Source of the DNA: Bacteroidota bacterium
Lineage (GTDB): Bacteria > Bacteroidota > Ignavibacteria > Ignavibacteriales > Ignavibacteriaceae
Length of the DNA: 5,840 nt
Reading direction: 5' to 3'
NCBI GenBank assembly: GCA_023406915.1
Contig: JAEXTR010000170.1
Coordinates: 1 to 5,840, forward strand
The notes beneath the pieces were generated by a model. That model ran no database searches and was not told where the DNA came from. It was given only the letters and a program-made list of their open reading frames with translations. Position 1 is the stretch's first letter. Each line of letters begins with the position of its first letter. Of this stretch, positions 1 through 5,840 are shown in pieces. The position numbers were made by a program, and so were the translations under genes.

Positions 1-1118
<1,118 letters not shown>

Positions 1119-1133
1119 AAAGGAATTAAACAT

Positions 1134-1160
1134 TGTGTGTCCCATACACACAGTGTGTGT
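1134..1160 (-). other. Short hairpins in pre-16S leader next to the mature 5' end
   Basis: TGTGTGT at 1134-1140 and ACACACA at 1146-1152 form a perfect 7-bp stem with a 5-base loop. The same ACACACA can instead pair with TGTGTGT at 1154-1160 around a single base, which is too tight unless the end pairs open. The element lies 16-42 bases upstream of the mature 16S 5' end, in RNA that is removed during processing. A role in processing or leader folding is plausible but is inferred only from position. Confidence 0.45.
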
Positions 1161-1169
1161 GCGTCATTC

Positions 1170-1190
1170 CATTTAACTCTTCGTTAAATG
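1170..1190 (-). other. Perfect 8-bp hairpin in pre-16S leader
   Basis: CATTTAAC at 1170-1177 and GTTAAATG at 1183-1190 are exact inverse complements separated by five bases. In the minus-strand transcript this gives an 8-bp stem with a 5-base loop, between the boxA-like element and the 16S gene. It lacks a T-tract and is A/T-rich, so it is not a terminator. It may be part of the folded rRNA leader used in processing or antitermination, which is an inference from location. Confidence 0.55.
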
Positions 1191-1198
1191 CATCCACT

Positions 1199-1210
1199 CT
1201 TTCAAAGAAC
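1199..1210 (-). promoter_or_regulatory. boxA-like antitermination element, proximal copy
   Basis: The minus strand reads GTTCTTTGAAAG, about 80 bases before the mature 16S start. It resembles boxA sequences that load NusB/S10 antitermination complexes on rRNA leaders (E. coli TGCTCTTTAACA), and similar GTTCTTTGA motifs sit upstream of 16S genes in Bacteroidota relatives. It lies about 30 bases downstream of the TATGTT -10 box. The core ACGTTCTTTGA recurs exactly at 1342-1352. Function is inferred from motif and position. Confidence 0.6.
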
Positions 1211-1212
1211 GT

Positions 1213-1235
1213 TCCCTTATTGTTTCCAAAAGGGA
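1213..1235 (-). other. Leader hairpin between transcription start and boxA
   Basis: TCCCTT at 1213-1218 and AAGGGA at 1230-1235 are inverse complements with an 11-base loop. If the promoter at 1239-1269 is used, this hairpin would lie at or near the extreme 5' end of the transcript, directly ahead of the boxA-like element. It might stabilise the leader or contribute to antitermination. The stem is short, so confidence is modest. Confidence 0.35.
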
Positions 1236-1238
1236 CTT

Positions 1239-1269
1239 CAAACATAACTAAAAATTTCTTTCGTGTCAA
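1239..1269 (-). promoter_or_regulatory. Proximal rRNA promoter (TTGACA-17-TATGTT)
   Basis: The minus strand has a perfect -35 hexamer TTGACA at 1269-1264, a 17-base spacer and a -10 TATGTT at 1246-1241. The -10 extends to TATGTTTG, which also fits the TAnnTTTG form described for Bacteroidota. Transcription would begin near 1232-1235, about 115 bases before the mature 16S. The 40 bases upstream (1270-1312) are strongly A/T-rich with A- and T-runs, like an UP element. This is the best promoter match in the window and points at the 16S gene. Confidence 0.75.
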
Positions 1270-1322
1270 GCCTTTTTGAAAAAAATATTTATTCTTTCGA
1301 ATTTTTATTTTTTCCCGTCGGG

Positions 1323-1340
1323 CATTCGCTTGTCATTCGC
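1323..1340. repeat. Two direct copies of CATTCGC, 11-bp period
   Basis: CATTCGC occurs at 1323-1329 and again at 1334-1340, start to start 11 bases, about one helical turn. The pair lies between the distal boxA-like copy and the A/T-rich tract of the proximal promoter. A helical-turn spacing would suit a protein bound on one DNA face, but the repeat is short and could be chance. Confidence 0.3.
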
Positions 1341-1341
1341 A

Positions 1342-1352
1342 TCAAAGAACGT
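1342..1352 (-). promoter_or_regulatory. boxA-like element, distal copy
   Basis: The minus strand reads ACGTTCTTTGA, identical over 11 bases to the proximal copy whose core is at 1202-1212. It begins about 32 bases downstream of the -10 of the distal promoter, nearly the same distance as in the proximal module. A transcript from the distal promoter would therefore carry two boxA-like sites. The exact repeat and matching spacing support a real element, while its function is inferred. Confidence 0.5.
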
Positions 1353-1381
1353 AACATCAAAGTGTCAATCAAAACAGACTC

Positions 1382-1412
1382 TAAACTTACGGCAGTTTTA
1401 ACCAAAAGTCAA
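1382..1412 (-). promoter_or_regulatory. Distal rRNA promoter candidate (TTGACT-17-TAAGTT)
   Basis: On the minus strand, TTGACT lies at 1412-1407 and TAAGTT at 1389-1384, separated by 17 bases. The -10 continues as TAAGTTTA, close to the Bacteroidota TAnnTTTG form. The -35 shares GCTTGAC with the proximal promoter. A/T-rich DNA including T- and A-runs at 1413-1445 lies just upstream, like an UP element. Tandem promoters are usual for rRNA operons. It is a weaker match than the proximal one. Confidence 0.55.
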
Positions 1413-1500
1413 GCGAAATGTTAAAAAAAGTTTAAATATTTTTCCATCGCATATCTGACTAACCCCTGTTTTTGACCGCTCTTTTATTTGTGTAAATTCC

Positions 1501-1514
1501 TGAACAGCTGTTCA
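1501..1514. repeat. 14-bp perfect palindrome TGAACAGCTGTTCA
   Basis: The sequence equals its own reverse complement over 14 bases, a form typical of sites for dimeric helix-turn-helix regulators. It contains GAAC-N4-GTTC, the spacing of the LexA box known from Bacillus. It lies about 90 bases upstream of the -35 of the distal rRNA promoter and about 170 bases beyond the operon terminator, with no plus-strand gene beside it. The protein that would bind is unknown, and LexA is only one possibility. Confidence 0.45.
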
Positions 1515-1685
1515 ATAAAGGCTGAAACCAGTATTGTGGTTCCAAATATCATACGCCAATAATTTCTATAAATTATGAAATCTTTTTAATTAGCACATAT
1601 CTGGCAGCTGGTCCGTAGATAATGTTGCTTTCCCCGGCCTGATTCCGAAACAACCTGCAATCATTTGGCTGATCATTTAAAATAA

Positions 1686-1711
1686 AAAAAGCCGCATTAC
1701 AGCGGCTTTTT
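1686..1711 (-). terminator. Intrinsic terminator of the transglutaminase-to-SLBB operon
   Basis: AAAAAGCCGC (1686-1695) and GCGGCTTTTT (1702-1711) form a perfect 10-bp stem with a 6-base loop. On the minus strand the GCCGC stem is followed by seven T residues and further T-rich sequence, 21 bases after the stop codon of the SLBB gene. The A-run on the other flank gives a T-tract in the plus direction too, so it could work both ways, although no plus-strand gene is visible. It separates the protein operon from the rRNA promoters. Confidence 0.92.
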
Positions 1712-1731
1712 ATAACATCCCGAATAACTCT

Positions 1732-3129
1732 TTACTTGCTAAACTGAGTAAGCAGCAGAATCACTGTTGCTACACTACCAACAATTCCCAGATACGTGCC
1801 CACTTGTCCAACGTAGTAGTTAAATGACCTGGCTGGTGATCGTGGCACATAAATGTAATCACCTGATTCCAGTTTTAGTTTTGGGTTCTCAACGCTTAAC
1901 CATTCTCTGGTATAGGCCTTGATTACCATGATATCCTCTTCAGCAAATTCACCTGTACCACCGGCAGCGCGTATATAATCCTCATACAGCCACCCCTCCC
2001 GGTAGGGATACTTACCCGGCTTCCTTACCTGCCCCATGACCGTTACAAACCGGTCTTTTGCAGGCACGATTACAAAGTCACGGTCCCGAACTACAATACT
2101 GGCGGCACGGGCTGTATCCTGAATATCAATAGTCTGAGCACCAAATACGGAGTGAAGCTTCGATTCCAGATAGAAATATGATGTATCCTGTTCAGTCAGG
2201 TTCGACATCCTGGTAAGTATTTCCGCCTCTGCCCGTATCAGGAAATCAGCGATGTAAGGGTTCACCTTCGCATCCTCATCATCAATGGCATAACCGTAGG
2301 TCTGCCTGAAGTAGTCAGCCGGAAACATGTTCCGGTCATACATACGTATCTTATCCGTAGCTGCATCTTCAGTAAAGCCACCGGCAAGTTTAATTGCCTG
2401 CTCAACAGTGGTTGTACCTTTCGTGATCGGTATGAGGCCAGGATTTTTCACTTCTCCAAGCACTACGACGCGAAAATCCTTTCGCTGTGTTTCATCTGTC
2501 ACAGTGATAATCCGGTCTCCCCGCTGCAATAAAAAGTCGTCATGAATCCCAACCTCGATTTCATTCACGGTTTCTCCTGAATAGGAAAGGCGGAGAATCC
2601 TCACTTTTTCAACATTTTCGTATGCCCTACTGATACCCTGCGCCAGTTCAATAGCATCAGACAACTTATCACCATCAACAAACTGATGCCTGCCAGGATT
2701 ATTGACTGCACCTTCTATGAAAAAGAAGTTGCGGTCTTCATCCAACTGCGGGAAGATGATGACGTCCTCATTGAGCAGTTGGGGGTTATGCTTAAAATCA
2801 CCTGTTATTCTGAACCGGGCAAGATCAACCGGGATTGTTTCCCCTGTTCGGCGTTTCAGAATAATACCCCGCAGAGCATATCTCAACTTTTTAGGATCAA
2901 TCCGCGTATCTTTCTTCAGTGCCATTTCCTGCACAAAAAGTCGGGTAATAAGCTGATCAACGCGTTCGGTTCTGCTGGCGCTAAAAGTACCTGTTACTAG
3001 AAAGTCTCCACCTACGCTGACACTTATCATCATCGTGGAGGCAGAAATCTCGAAATCTGTTGATTTCTGCTGCGAAAATAGCAATGCCGGTAACAGAATC
3101 AGCAACATTGCGGTTAAACGGAAAGTCAT
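1732..3129 (-). CDS. SLBB-repeat polysaccharide export-type protein
   Basis: This 465-residue exported protein probably acts in moving capsule or exopolysaccharide across the envelope. I chose ATG at 3129: it has AAGGA six bases ahead and opens directly into a signal peptide (hydrophobic to about 18, then SQQK). An in-frame ATG at 3246 would add 39 residues lacking signal character and overlap rfbB by 92 bases. There is no Cys at the cleavage site, so it is not a lipoprotein like E. coli Wza. SLBB modules are recognisable by the GxVxxPG signature: EGAVNNPGRH near 139, GEVKNPGL near 225 and GQVRKPGKYP near 366, each followed by an AxG or AGG helix end. Residues 40-127 look like a degenerate fourth module, and the usual N-terminal export domain is not evident. 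An acidic insertion (about 266-345) interrupts the third module. Residues 440-460 form one hydrophobic segment near the C-terminus. It is the last gene of the operon, before the terminator. Family is confident, exact substrate unknown. Confidence 0.88.
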   Translation of the reverse strand: MTFRLTAMLLILLPALLFSQQKSTDFEISASTMMISVSVGGDFLVTGTFSASRTERVDQLITRLFVQEMALKKDTRIDPKKLRYALRGIILKRRTGETIPVDLARFRITGDFKHNPQLLNEDVIIFPQLDEDRNFFFIEGAVNNPGRHQFVDGDKLSDAIELAQGISRAYENVEKVRILRLSYSGETVNEIEVGIHDDFLLQRGDRIITVTDETQRKDFRVVVLGEVKNPGLIPITKGTTTVEQAIKLAGGFTEDAATDKIRMYDRNMFPADYFRQTYGYAIDDEDAKVNPYIADFLIRAEAEILTRMSNLTEQDTSYFYLESKLHSVFGAQTIDIQDTARAASIVVRDRDFVIVPAKDRFVTVMGQVRKPGKYPYREGWLYEDYIRAAGGTGEFAEEDIMVIKAYTREWLSVENPKLKLESGDYIYVPRSPARSFNYYVGQVGTYLGIVGSVATVILLLTQFSK

Positions 3130-3135
3130 AGTGAG

Positions 3136-3140
3136 TCCTT
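3136..3140 (-). promoter_or_regulatory. Ribosome binding site that fixes the SLBB gene start
   Basis: The minus strand reads AAGGA, then six bases, then ATG at 3129. The site sits inside the 25-base gap after the rfbB stop codon. Its good spacing is the main reason for preferring this ATG over the in-frame ATG codons further upstream, which lie inside rfbB. Confidence 0.8.
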
Positions 3141-3154
3141 GTTTCACTTGTTGA

Positions 3155-4168
3155 TTATCTGTTGCCATACTGCTCTTCATAATACGCTGTATAGCTGCCG
3201 GAAATGATCCGCTCCCACCATTCACGGTTATCAAGATACCAGGCAATGGTCATCTTCATCGCATCCGCGAATGAGTGTTCCGGCCTCCAGCCAAGCTCAG
3301 ATTCAATTTTATTGGAGTCTATGGCGTACCGGCGGTCATGACCAGGTCGGTCTTTTACATACTCAATCATTTCCTCACCCTTCCCGAGCTCCGAAAGAAT
3401 GAGTTTTACAATTTCAATATTCGGCTTTTCTGTACTTGCACCGATATTGTACACTTCACCCAGTCTGCCATGTTCAAGCACGAGATGAATCGCCTTGTTA
3501 TGGTCTGTCACATATATCCAGTCGCGCACATTCATTCCATCCCCATACACTGGGAGTTTCTTCCCGTTGAGGGCATTTATTATCATCAATGGAATAAGTT
3601 TCTCGGGGAACTGATAAGGTCCGTAGTTATTTGAGCAACGGGTAACCAGCACGGGTAAGCCATACGTGTGGTAGAATGAGAGCGCCATCATATCAGCACC
3701 CGCCTTGCTTGAGGAATATGGGCTGTTGGGTGATAGCGGGGTCATCTCACTGAACTTACCTTCTGCACCAAGGCTTCCGTACACCTCATCAGTTGATACT
3801 TGTAGAAATCGCTCGATCCCATACTTTCTGGCGGCTTCCAAAAGCACATTCGTACCAATTACGTTGGTTTCAAAGAAAACACGGGAACCGAGAATACTGC
3901 GATCAACATGCGATTCGGCTGCAAAATGCACAACATAATCAAACTGATACTCCCTGAAAAGGTTATGCACTAATTCGGCATTCGTGATATCACCGCGCCT
4001 GAAGACATAATTAGGGTGGTGTTCCGATGATTTCAGGTTCTCAAGATTACCTGCATAAGTTAATTTATCAAGGTTAACAATGAGAAGATCGTTCCTGGTC
4101 CGGAGCAGATGATTCACATAATTGCTTCCGATAAAACCGGCTGCGCCGGTCACAAGCATTTTTTTCAT
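3155..4168 (-). CDS. rfbB: dTDP-glucose 4,6-dehydratase
   Basis: This cytoplasmic enzyme (also called RmlB) converts dTDP-glucose to dTDP-4-keto-6-deoxyglucose using bound NAD+. It is the second step toward dTDP-L-rhamnose and other deoxysugars of surface polysaccharides. The 337-residue product is a full-length extended short-chain dehydrogenase. Visible motifs are the NAD-binding glycine motif TGAAGFIGS (7-15), LDKLTYAGN (33-41), HFAAESHVDRS (81-91), the diagnostic Thr-Asp-Glu in STDEVYG (126-128), YSSSK with Tyr151 and Lys155, RCSNNYGP (177-184), GDGMNVRDWIYV (209-220) and RPGHDRRYAID (274-284). The TDE triplet and the later motifs separate it from UDP-glucose epimerases. The start has AAAGGA only three bases ahead. 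A second ATG three codons on, with twelve-base spacing, is possible and would barely change the protein. It follows the barrel-like gene by 14 bases. The partner genes rmlA, rmlC and rmlD are not in the window, so the final sugar cannot be named. Confidence 0.96.
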   Translation of the reverse strand: MKKMLVTGAAGFIGSNYVNHLLRTRNDLLIVNLDKLTYAGNLENLKSSEHHPNYVFRRGDITNAELVHNLFREYQFDYVVHFAAESHVDRSILGSRVFFETNVIGTNVLLEAARKYGIERFLQVSTDEVYGSLGAEGKFSEMTPLSPNSPYSSSKAGADMMALSFYHTYGLPVLVTRCSNNYGPYQFPEKLIPLMIINALNGKKLPVYGDGMNVRDWIYVTDHNKAIHLVLEHGRLGEVYNIGASTEKPNIEIVKLILSELGKGEEMIEYVKDRPGHDRRYAIDSNKIESELGWRPEHSFADAMKMTIAWYLDNREWWERIISGSYTAYYEEQYGNR

Positions 4169-4171
4169 AGT

Positions 4172-4177
4172 TCCTTT
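4172..4177 (-). promoter_or_regulatory. Ribosome binding site of rfbB, unusually close to the first ATG
   Basis: The minus strand reads AAAGGA followed by only three bases and then ATG at 4168. A second ATG at 4159 would have twelve bases of spacing. Neither distance is ideal, so the first codon used by rfbB is open by three residues. The site lies in the 14-base gap after the preceding stop codon, so translational coupling is likely. Confidence 0.6.
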
Positions 4178-4182
4178 ACTTG

Positions 4183-4911
4183 CTAAAATGAGAAAAATCC
4201 AAAGAAAATACCTGCATGGGCAAAGAAAGCCCTGCCATGAAGGTCTTTTGGCACATTGGCAACTGTTTTATCATTATCACCTTTCCAGGTGTCATCACCG
4301 AATGCAAGTGAATACCCGGCACCCAATCTGAGTGCAATAAAACGGTGGAGTGGGATATCAATATTCAGTGTGGGCGTCACCGCAAAAAACACTGAAGTGA
4401 GGGTGCGGTGCTGGGATGATGCATTTCCCGATACACTGGATGCTTCATTCCAGATCGAACCCCAGTCGAATCCGCCTTTGTTGCGGAAGAGTTCGATTTT
4501 CTTTTCACCTGCACCGAAGATACCTCCTATAGAGATTGCGACCGCGCGGGTAAAAGGAAGGGTGTACTCAACCGTAAGCCCGCCAAGGCTGTAGTGATAC
4601 CGCGCTTCAACAAAGTCACCATTGTTCATTCCCTCTGCCGTTGCAACACCACTGAACCCTATACCACCTATACGAAGATTCGGTATTATAGCCGGATAAA
4701 AGAAACCTGCACCGCCGGAAGAGAAAAAACCACCCGTACTTATGTTATCAGTGCCGAAGCTTTTTAACTGGGCATTCAGGGCATCCACTGCCGGGATTGT
4801 CCAGGCGGCAATGAATCCACCACCACCACCGAAGGGGTAATCCGAGAGGGGTTCATCCTGTGCAAAAAGCGCAGGAATCAGAAAAAGTATCAGAAGCACT
4901 ATTTTTTTCAT
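4183..4911 (-). CDS. Secreted outer-membrane beta-barrel-like protein, function unknown
   Basis: I do not recognise this 242-residue protein as a named family. It has a clear signal peptide: MKK, a hydrophobic stretch to about 15, and likely cleavage after ALFA (17) before Gln. A run of five glycines (28-32) follows. The rest alternates glycine/aromatic-rich hydrophobic stretches with polar loops, for example LRIGGIGFSGVA (79-90), RAVAISIGGIFGAG (122-135), SVFFAVTPTLNIDI (173-186) and FIALRLGAGYSLAFG (191-205). It ends FFGFFSF, and a C-terminal phenylalanine within an aromatic strand is a hallmark of outer-membrane barrels recognised by the BAM complex. Eight to ten strands would fit its size. 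The central polar region (143-169) is the longest likely loop. The gene begins nine bases after the upstream stop with AGGAG at ideal spacing, and ends 14 bases before rfbB. It could be a barrel partner for the SLBB protein or an unrelated surface protein. No catalytic motif is visible. Confidence 0.75.
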   Translation of the reverse strand: MKKIVLLILFLIPALFAQDEPLSDYPFGGGGGFIAAWTIPAVDALNAQLKSFGTDNISTGGFFSSGGAGFFYPAIIPNLRIGGIGFSGVATAEGMNNGDFVEARYHYSLGGLTVEYTLPFTRAVAISIGGIFGAGEKKIELFRNKGGFDWGSIWNEASSVSGNASSQHRTLTSVFFAVTPTLNIDIPLHRFIALRLGAGYSLAFGDDTWKGDNDKTVANVPKDLHGRAFFAHAGIFFGFFSF

Positions 4912-4917
4912 ACAAAA

Positions 4918-4922
4918 CTCCT
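4918..4922 (-). promoter_or_regulatory. Ribosome binding site overlapping the upstream stop codon
   Basis: The minus strand reads TAGGAG, where TAG (4923-4921) ends the transglutaminase-like gene and AGGAG (4922-4918) is the Shine-Dalgarno of the next gene, six bases before its ATG. Ribosomes finishing the first gene would sit on the start site of the second, so the two are probably translationally coupled. Confidence 0.8.
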
Positions 4923-5840
4923 ACTGTTCAACCGGGGTGTAAGAAACCTTCATATCATAATCCCACACATCAAAATAGAGGTTACCGCCGCGCCATTCCA
5001 GTTCGCCACGCTGAAAATCCACCGTCTCAGACCTCGGGTATATTTTAGCAGGATATAGCGGTTTACTGATATCATTATTCACCACAAAGTGATAAGGATC
5101 AATGCCATTTACATAAAAGTAGCGCACCTTTTCATTATCCGCGGGCAGTAATTTAAACGACGGATCAACAGGGAACCAGCCATACTGGTCAAGGTACACC
5201 TCACACCAGTCATGCAGATTCACCTCATCAGGCAACACCATCCAGCCACTCTGCCACTTCGCAGGAATACCATTATACCGGCATAAAGTAATCAGCAGCA
5301 ATGACTGTATACCGCAATCACCATATTTCTTATCAACACAATATTCAGAGATATTGGGAATAGTGGAATACTCACGCGCTCCTGCCCAGGGGATATTTGC
5401 ATTCATCCAGTCATAAATCAGTTTCAGGATAGTCGCCGGATTCTTCTCATCACCTACAATAGACCTGGATAAATCTTTTATTTTATCACTGAATATAATG
5501 TGGGGGGGTTCCTCTTTTGTATAGAACCGTACAAGATCCGGGTCTTTTGTAACGGTAGCTGGTGCATAAAAGTCCACTCCGGCATAATCAGCATATCCAG
5601 TATATTCCAGCACGGTATTGAAGACGGTAGGTTTTCCCTTTTCAGCCTTTTTCTCAAAGTAGATCGTCCGTTGCAGGTAGTGATCGGGGGCAACTACATA
5701 ATCCGGGGCGTTAACAGAAAGGAGTCGGATATTTTTCTGACGGAGCACATCATCTTTTGGGTAAGGGAGCCAGCACCGGATAATTTCACCATCAGGCACT
5801 GCATCTGCATCTACTGTAACGGTATAATCCAGTTTGATAT
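4921..5840 (-). CDS. Transglutaminase-like protein, 5' partial
   Basis: The reading frame is open to the window edge. A GTG at 5799 could look like a start, but the preceding in-frame codons (KLDYTVTVDADA) read as a beta strand of the same domain, so the true start lies beyond 5840. Counting from that GTG, the visible 292 residues hold an N-terminal beta-rich part (1-95), then a transglutaminase core with the Cys-His-Asp triad: Cys162 in KKYGDCG, His196 in NLHDWCEVY and Asp212 in PVDPSF. GWF before the Asp and the helix after the Cys (SLLLITLCRYNGIPA) are typical. The tail contains Trp/Tyr-rich strands (ELEWRGGNLYFDVWDYD). The superfamily includes cross-linking enzymes, amidases and cysteine proteases, and the substrate here is unknown. 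Whether there is a signal peptide cannot be seen. It leads the visible part of the operon, nine bases before the barrel-like gene. The intact triad suggests an active enzyme. Confidence 0.9.
   Translation of the reverse strand, partial: IKLDYTVTVDADAVPDGEIIRCWLPYPKDDVLRQKNIRLLSVNAPDYVVAPDHYLQRTIYFEKKAEKGKPTVFNTVLEYTGYADYAGVDFYAPATVTKDPDLVRFYTKEEPPHIIFSDKIKDLSRSIVGDEKNPATILKLIYDWMNANIPWAGAREYSTIPNISEYCVDKKYGDCGIQSLLLITLCRYNGIPAKWQSGWMVLPDEVNLHDWCEVYLDQYGWFPVDPSFKLLPADNEKVRYFYVNGIDPYHFVVNNDISKPLYPAKIYPRSETVDFQRGELEWRGGNLYFDVWDYDMKVSYTPVEQ

Larger units (their letters stand above)
1119..1731 (-). other. Intergenic region: rRNA operon promoter and leader plus 3' flank of the upstream operon
   Basis: This stretch of about 610 bases holds no credible gene on either strand. 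From right to left it contains the end of the SLBB gene's transcript with its terminator (1686-1711), about 170 bases of A/T-rich DNA in which I see nothing definite, a perfect palindrome (1501-1514), two rRNA promoter candidates with boxA-like elements (1239-1412 and 1199-1210), and leader hairpins just before the 16S gene. The orientation of the promoter elements matches the 16S gene. Confidence 0.85.

Noticed and set aside
1314..1322. CCCGTCGGG as a terminator stem upstream of 16S
   Set aside because: Only four pairs can form around a one-base loop, and on the minus strand an A-run rather than a T-run follows.
1340..1368. A perfect TTGACA at 1368-1363 as another rRNA promoter
   Set aside because: Seventeen bases downstream lies TTGATG, a poor -10, and the segment overlaps the distal boxA-like element.
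2686..3000. Plus-strand frames of 104 and 84 residues inside the SLBB gene
   Set aside because: They are antisense to a strongly supported gene, overlap each other in different frames and match no family I know.
3130..3246. N-terminal extension of the SLBB protein to an ATG at 3246
   Set aside because: It would overlap rfbB by 92 bases, lacks signal peptide character and leaves a good signal peptide buried at residue 40. The ATG at 3129 has a well-spaced AAGGA.
4122..4361. Opposed small frames across the barrel-rfbB junction
   Set aside because: Both are shadows of the two well-supported minus-strand genes and have no coding character of their own.
5797..5799. GTG as the true start of the transglutaminase-like gene
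   Set aside because: The frame stays open to the window edge and the residues before it continue the same beta-strand domain, so the gene is 5' partial.

Overview
The window looks like chromosomal DNA from a bacterium of the Bacteroidota/Chlorobiota/Ignavibacteriota group, most likely Ignavibacteria. This placement rests on the general look of the 16S rRNA, on signal peptides that end just before Gln (FAQ, FSQ), and on an rRNA promoter whose -10 reads TATGTTTG, matching the TAnnTTTG form known from Bacteroidota. All three gene starts inside the window have good Shine-Dalgarno sequences (AAGGA, AAAGGA, AGGAG), which is unlike typical Bacteroidia. The assignment is an inference and no database comparison was made.

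Everything identifiable reads on the minus strand, from right to left. Positions 5840-1732 hold a tight four-gene unit: a transglutaminase-like Cys-His-Asp protein (5' end beyond the window), a secreted protein that looks like an outer-membrane beta-barrel, dTDP-glucose 4,6-dehydratase (rfbB/rmlB), and a large SLBB-repeat protein of the polysaccharide-export type. The gaps are 9, 14 and 25 bases, so the genes are probably co-transcribed. The unit ends at a strong intrinsic terminator at 1686-1711. A nucleotide-sugar enzyme beside an SLBB export-type protein suggests a role in surface polysaccharide or the cell envelope. The roles of the transglutaminase-like protein and the barrel protein in this are unknown.

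Positions 1685-1119 are non-coding. They contain the control region of a ribosomal RNA operon: two promoter candidates, each preceded by A/T-rich DNA and followed about 30 bases later by a boxA-like ACGTTCTTTGA element, then small hairpins in the pre-16S leader. A 14-bp perfect palindrome at 1501-1514 is unexplained.

Positions 1118-1 are the first three quarters or so of a 16S rRNA gene (E. coli positions 1 to about 1122), cut by the window edge. It has no large insertions but carries unusual bases in the functionally linked 690 and 790 loops, one of which disagrees with the widely used 806R primer. I did not find a clearly new defence or mobile system. The best leads are the 16S platform substitutions, the duplicated promoter-boxA architecture, and the SLBB protein that lacks a recognisable export domain.
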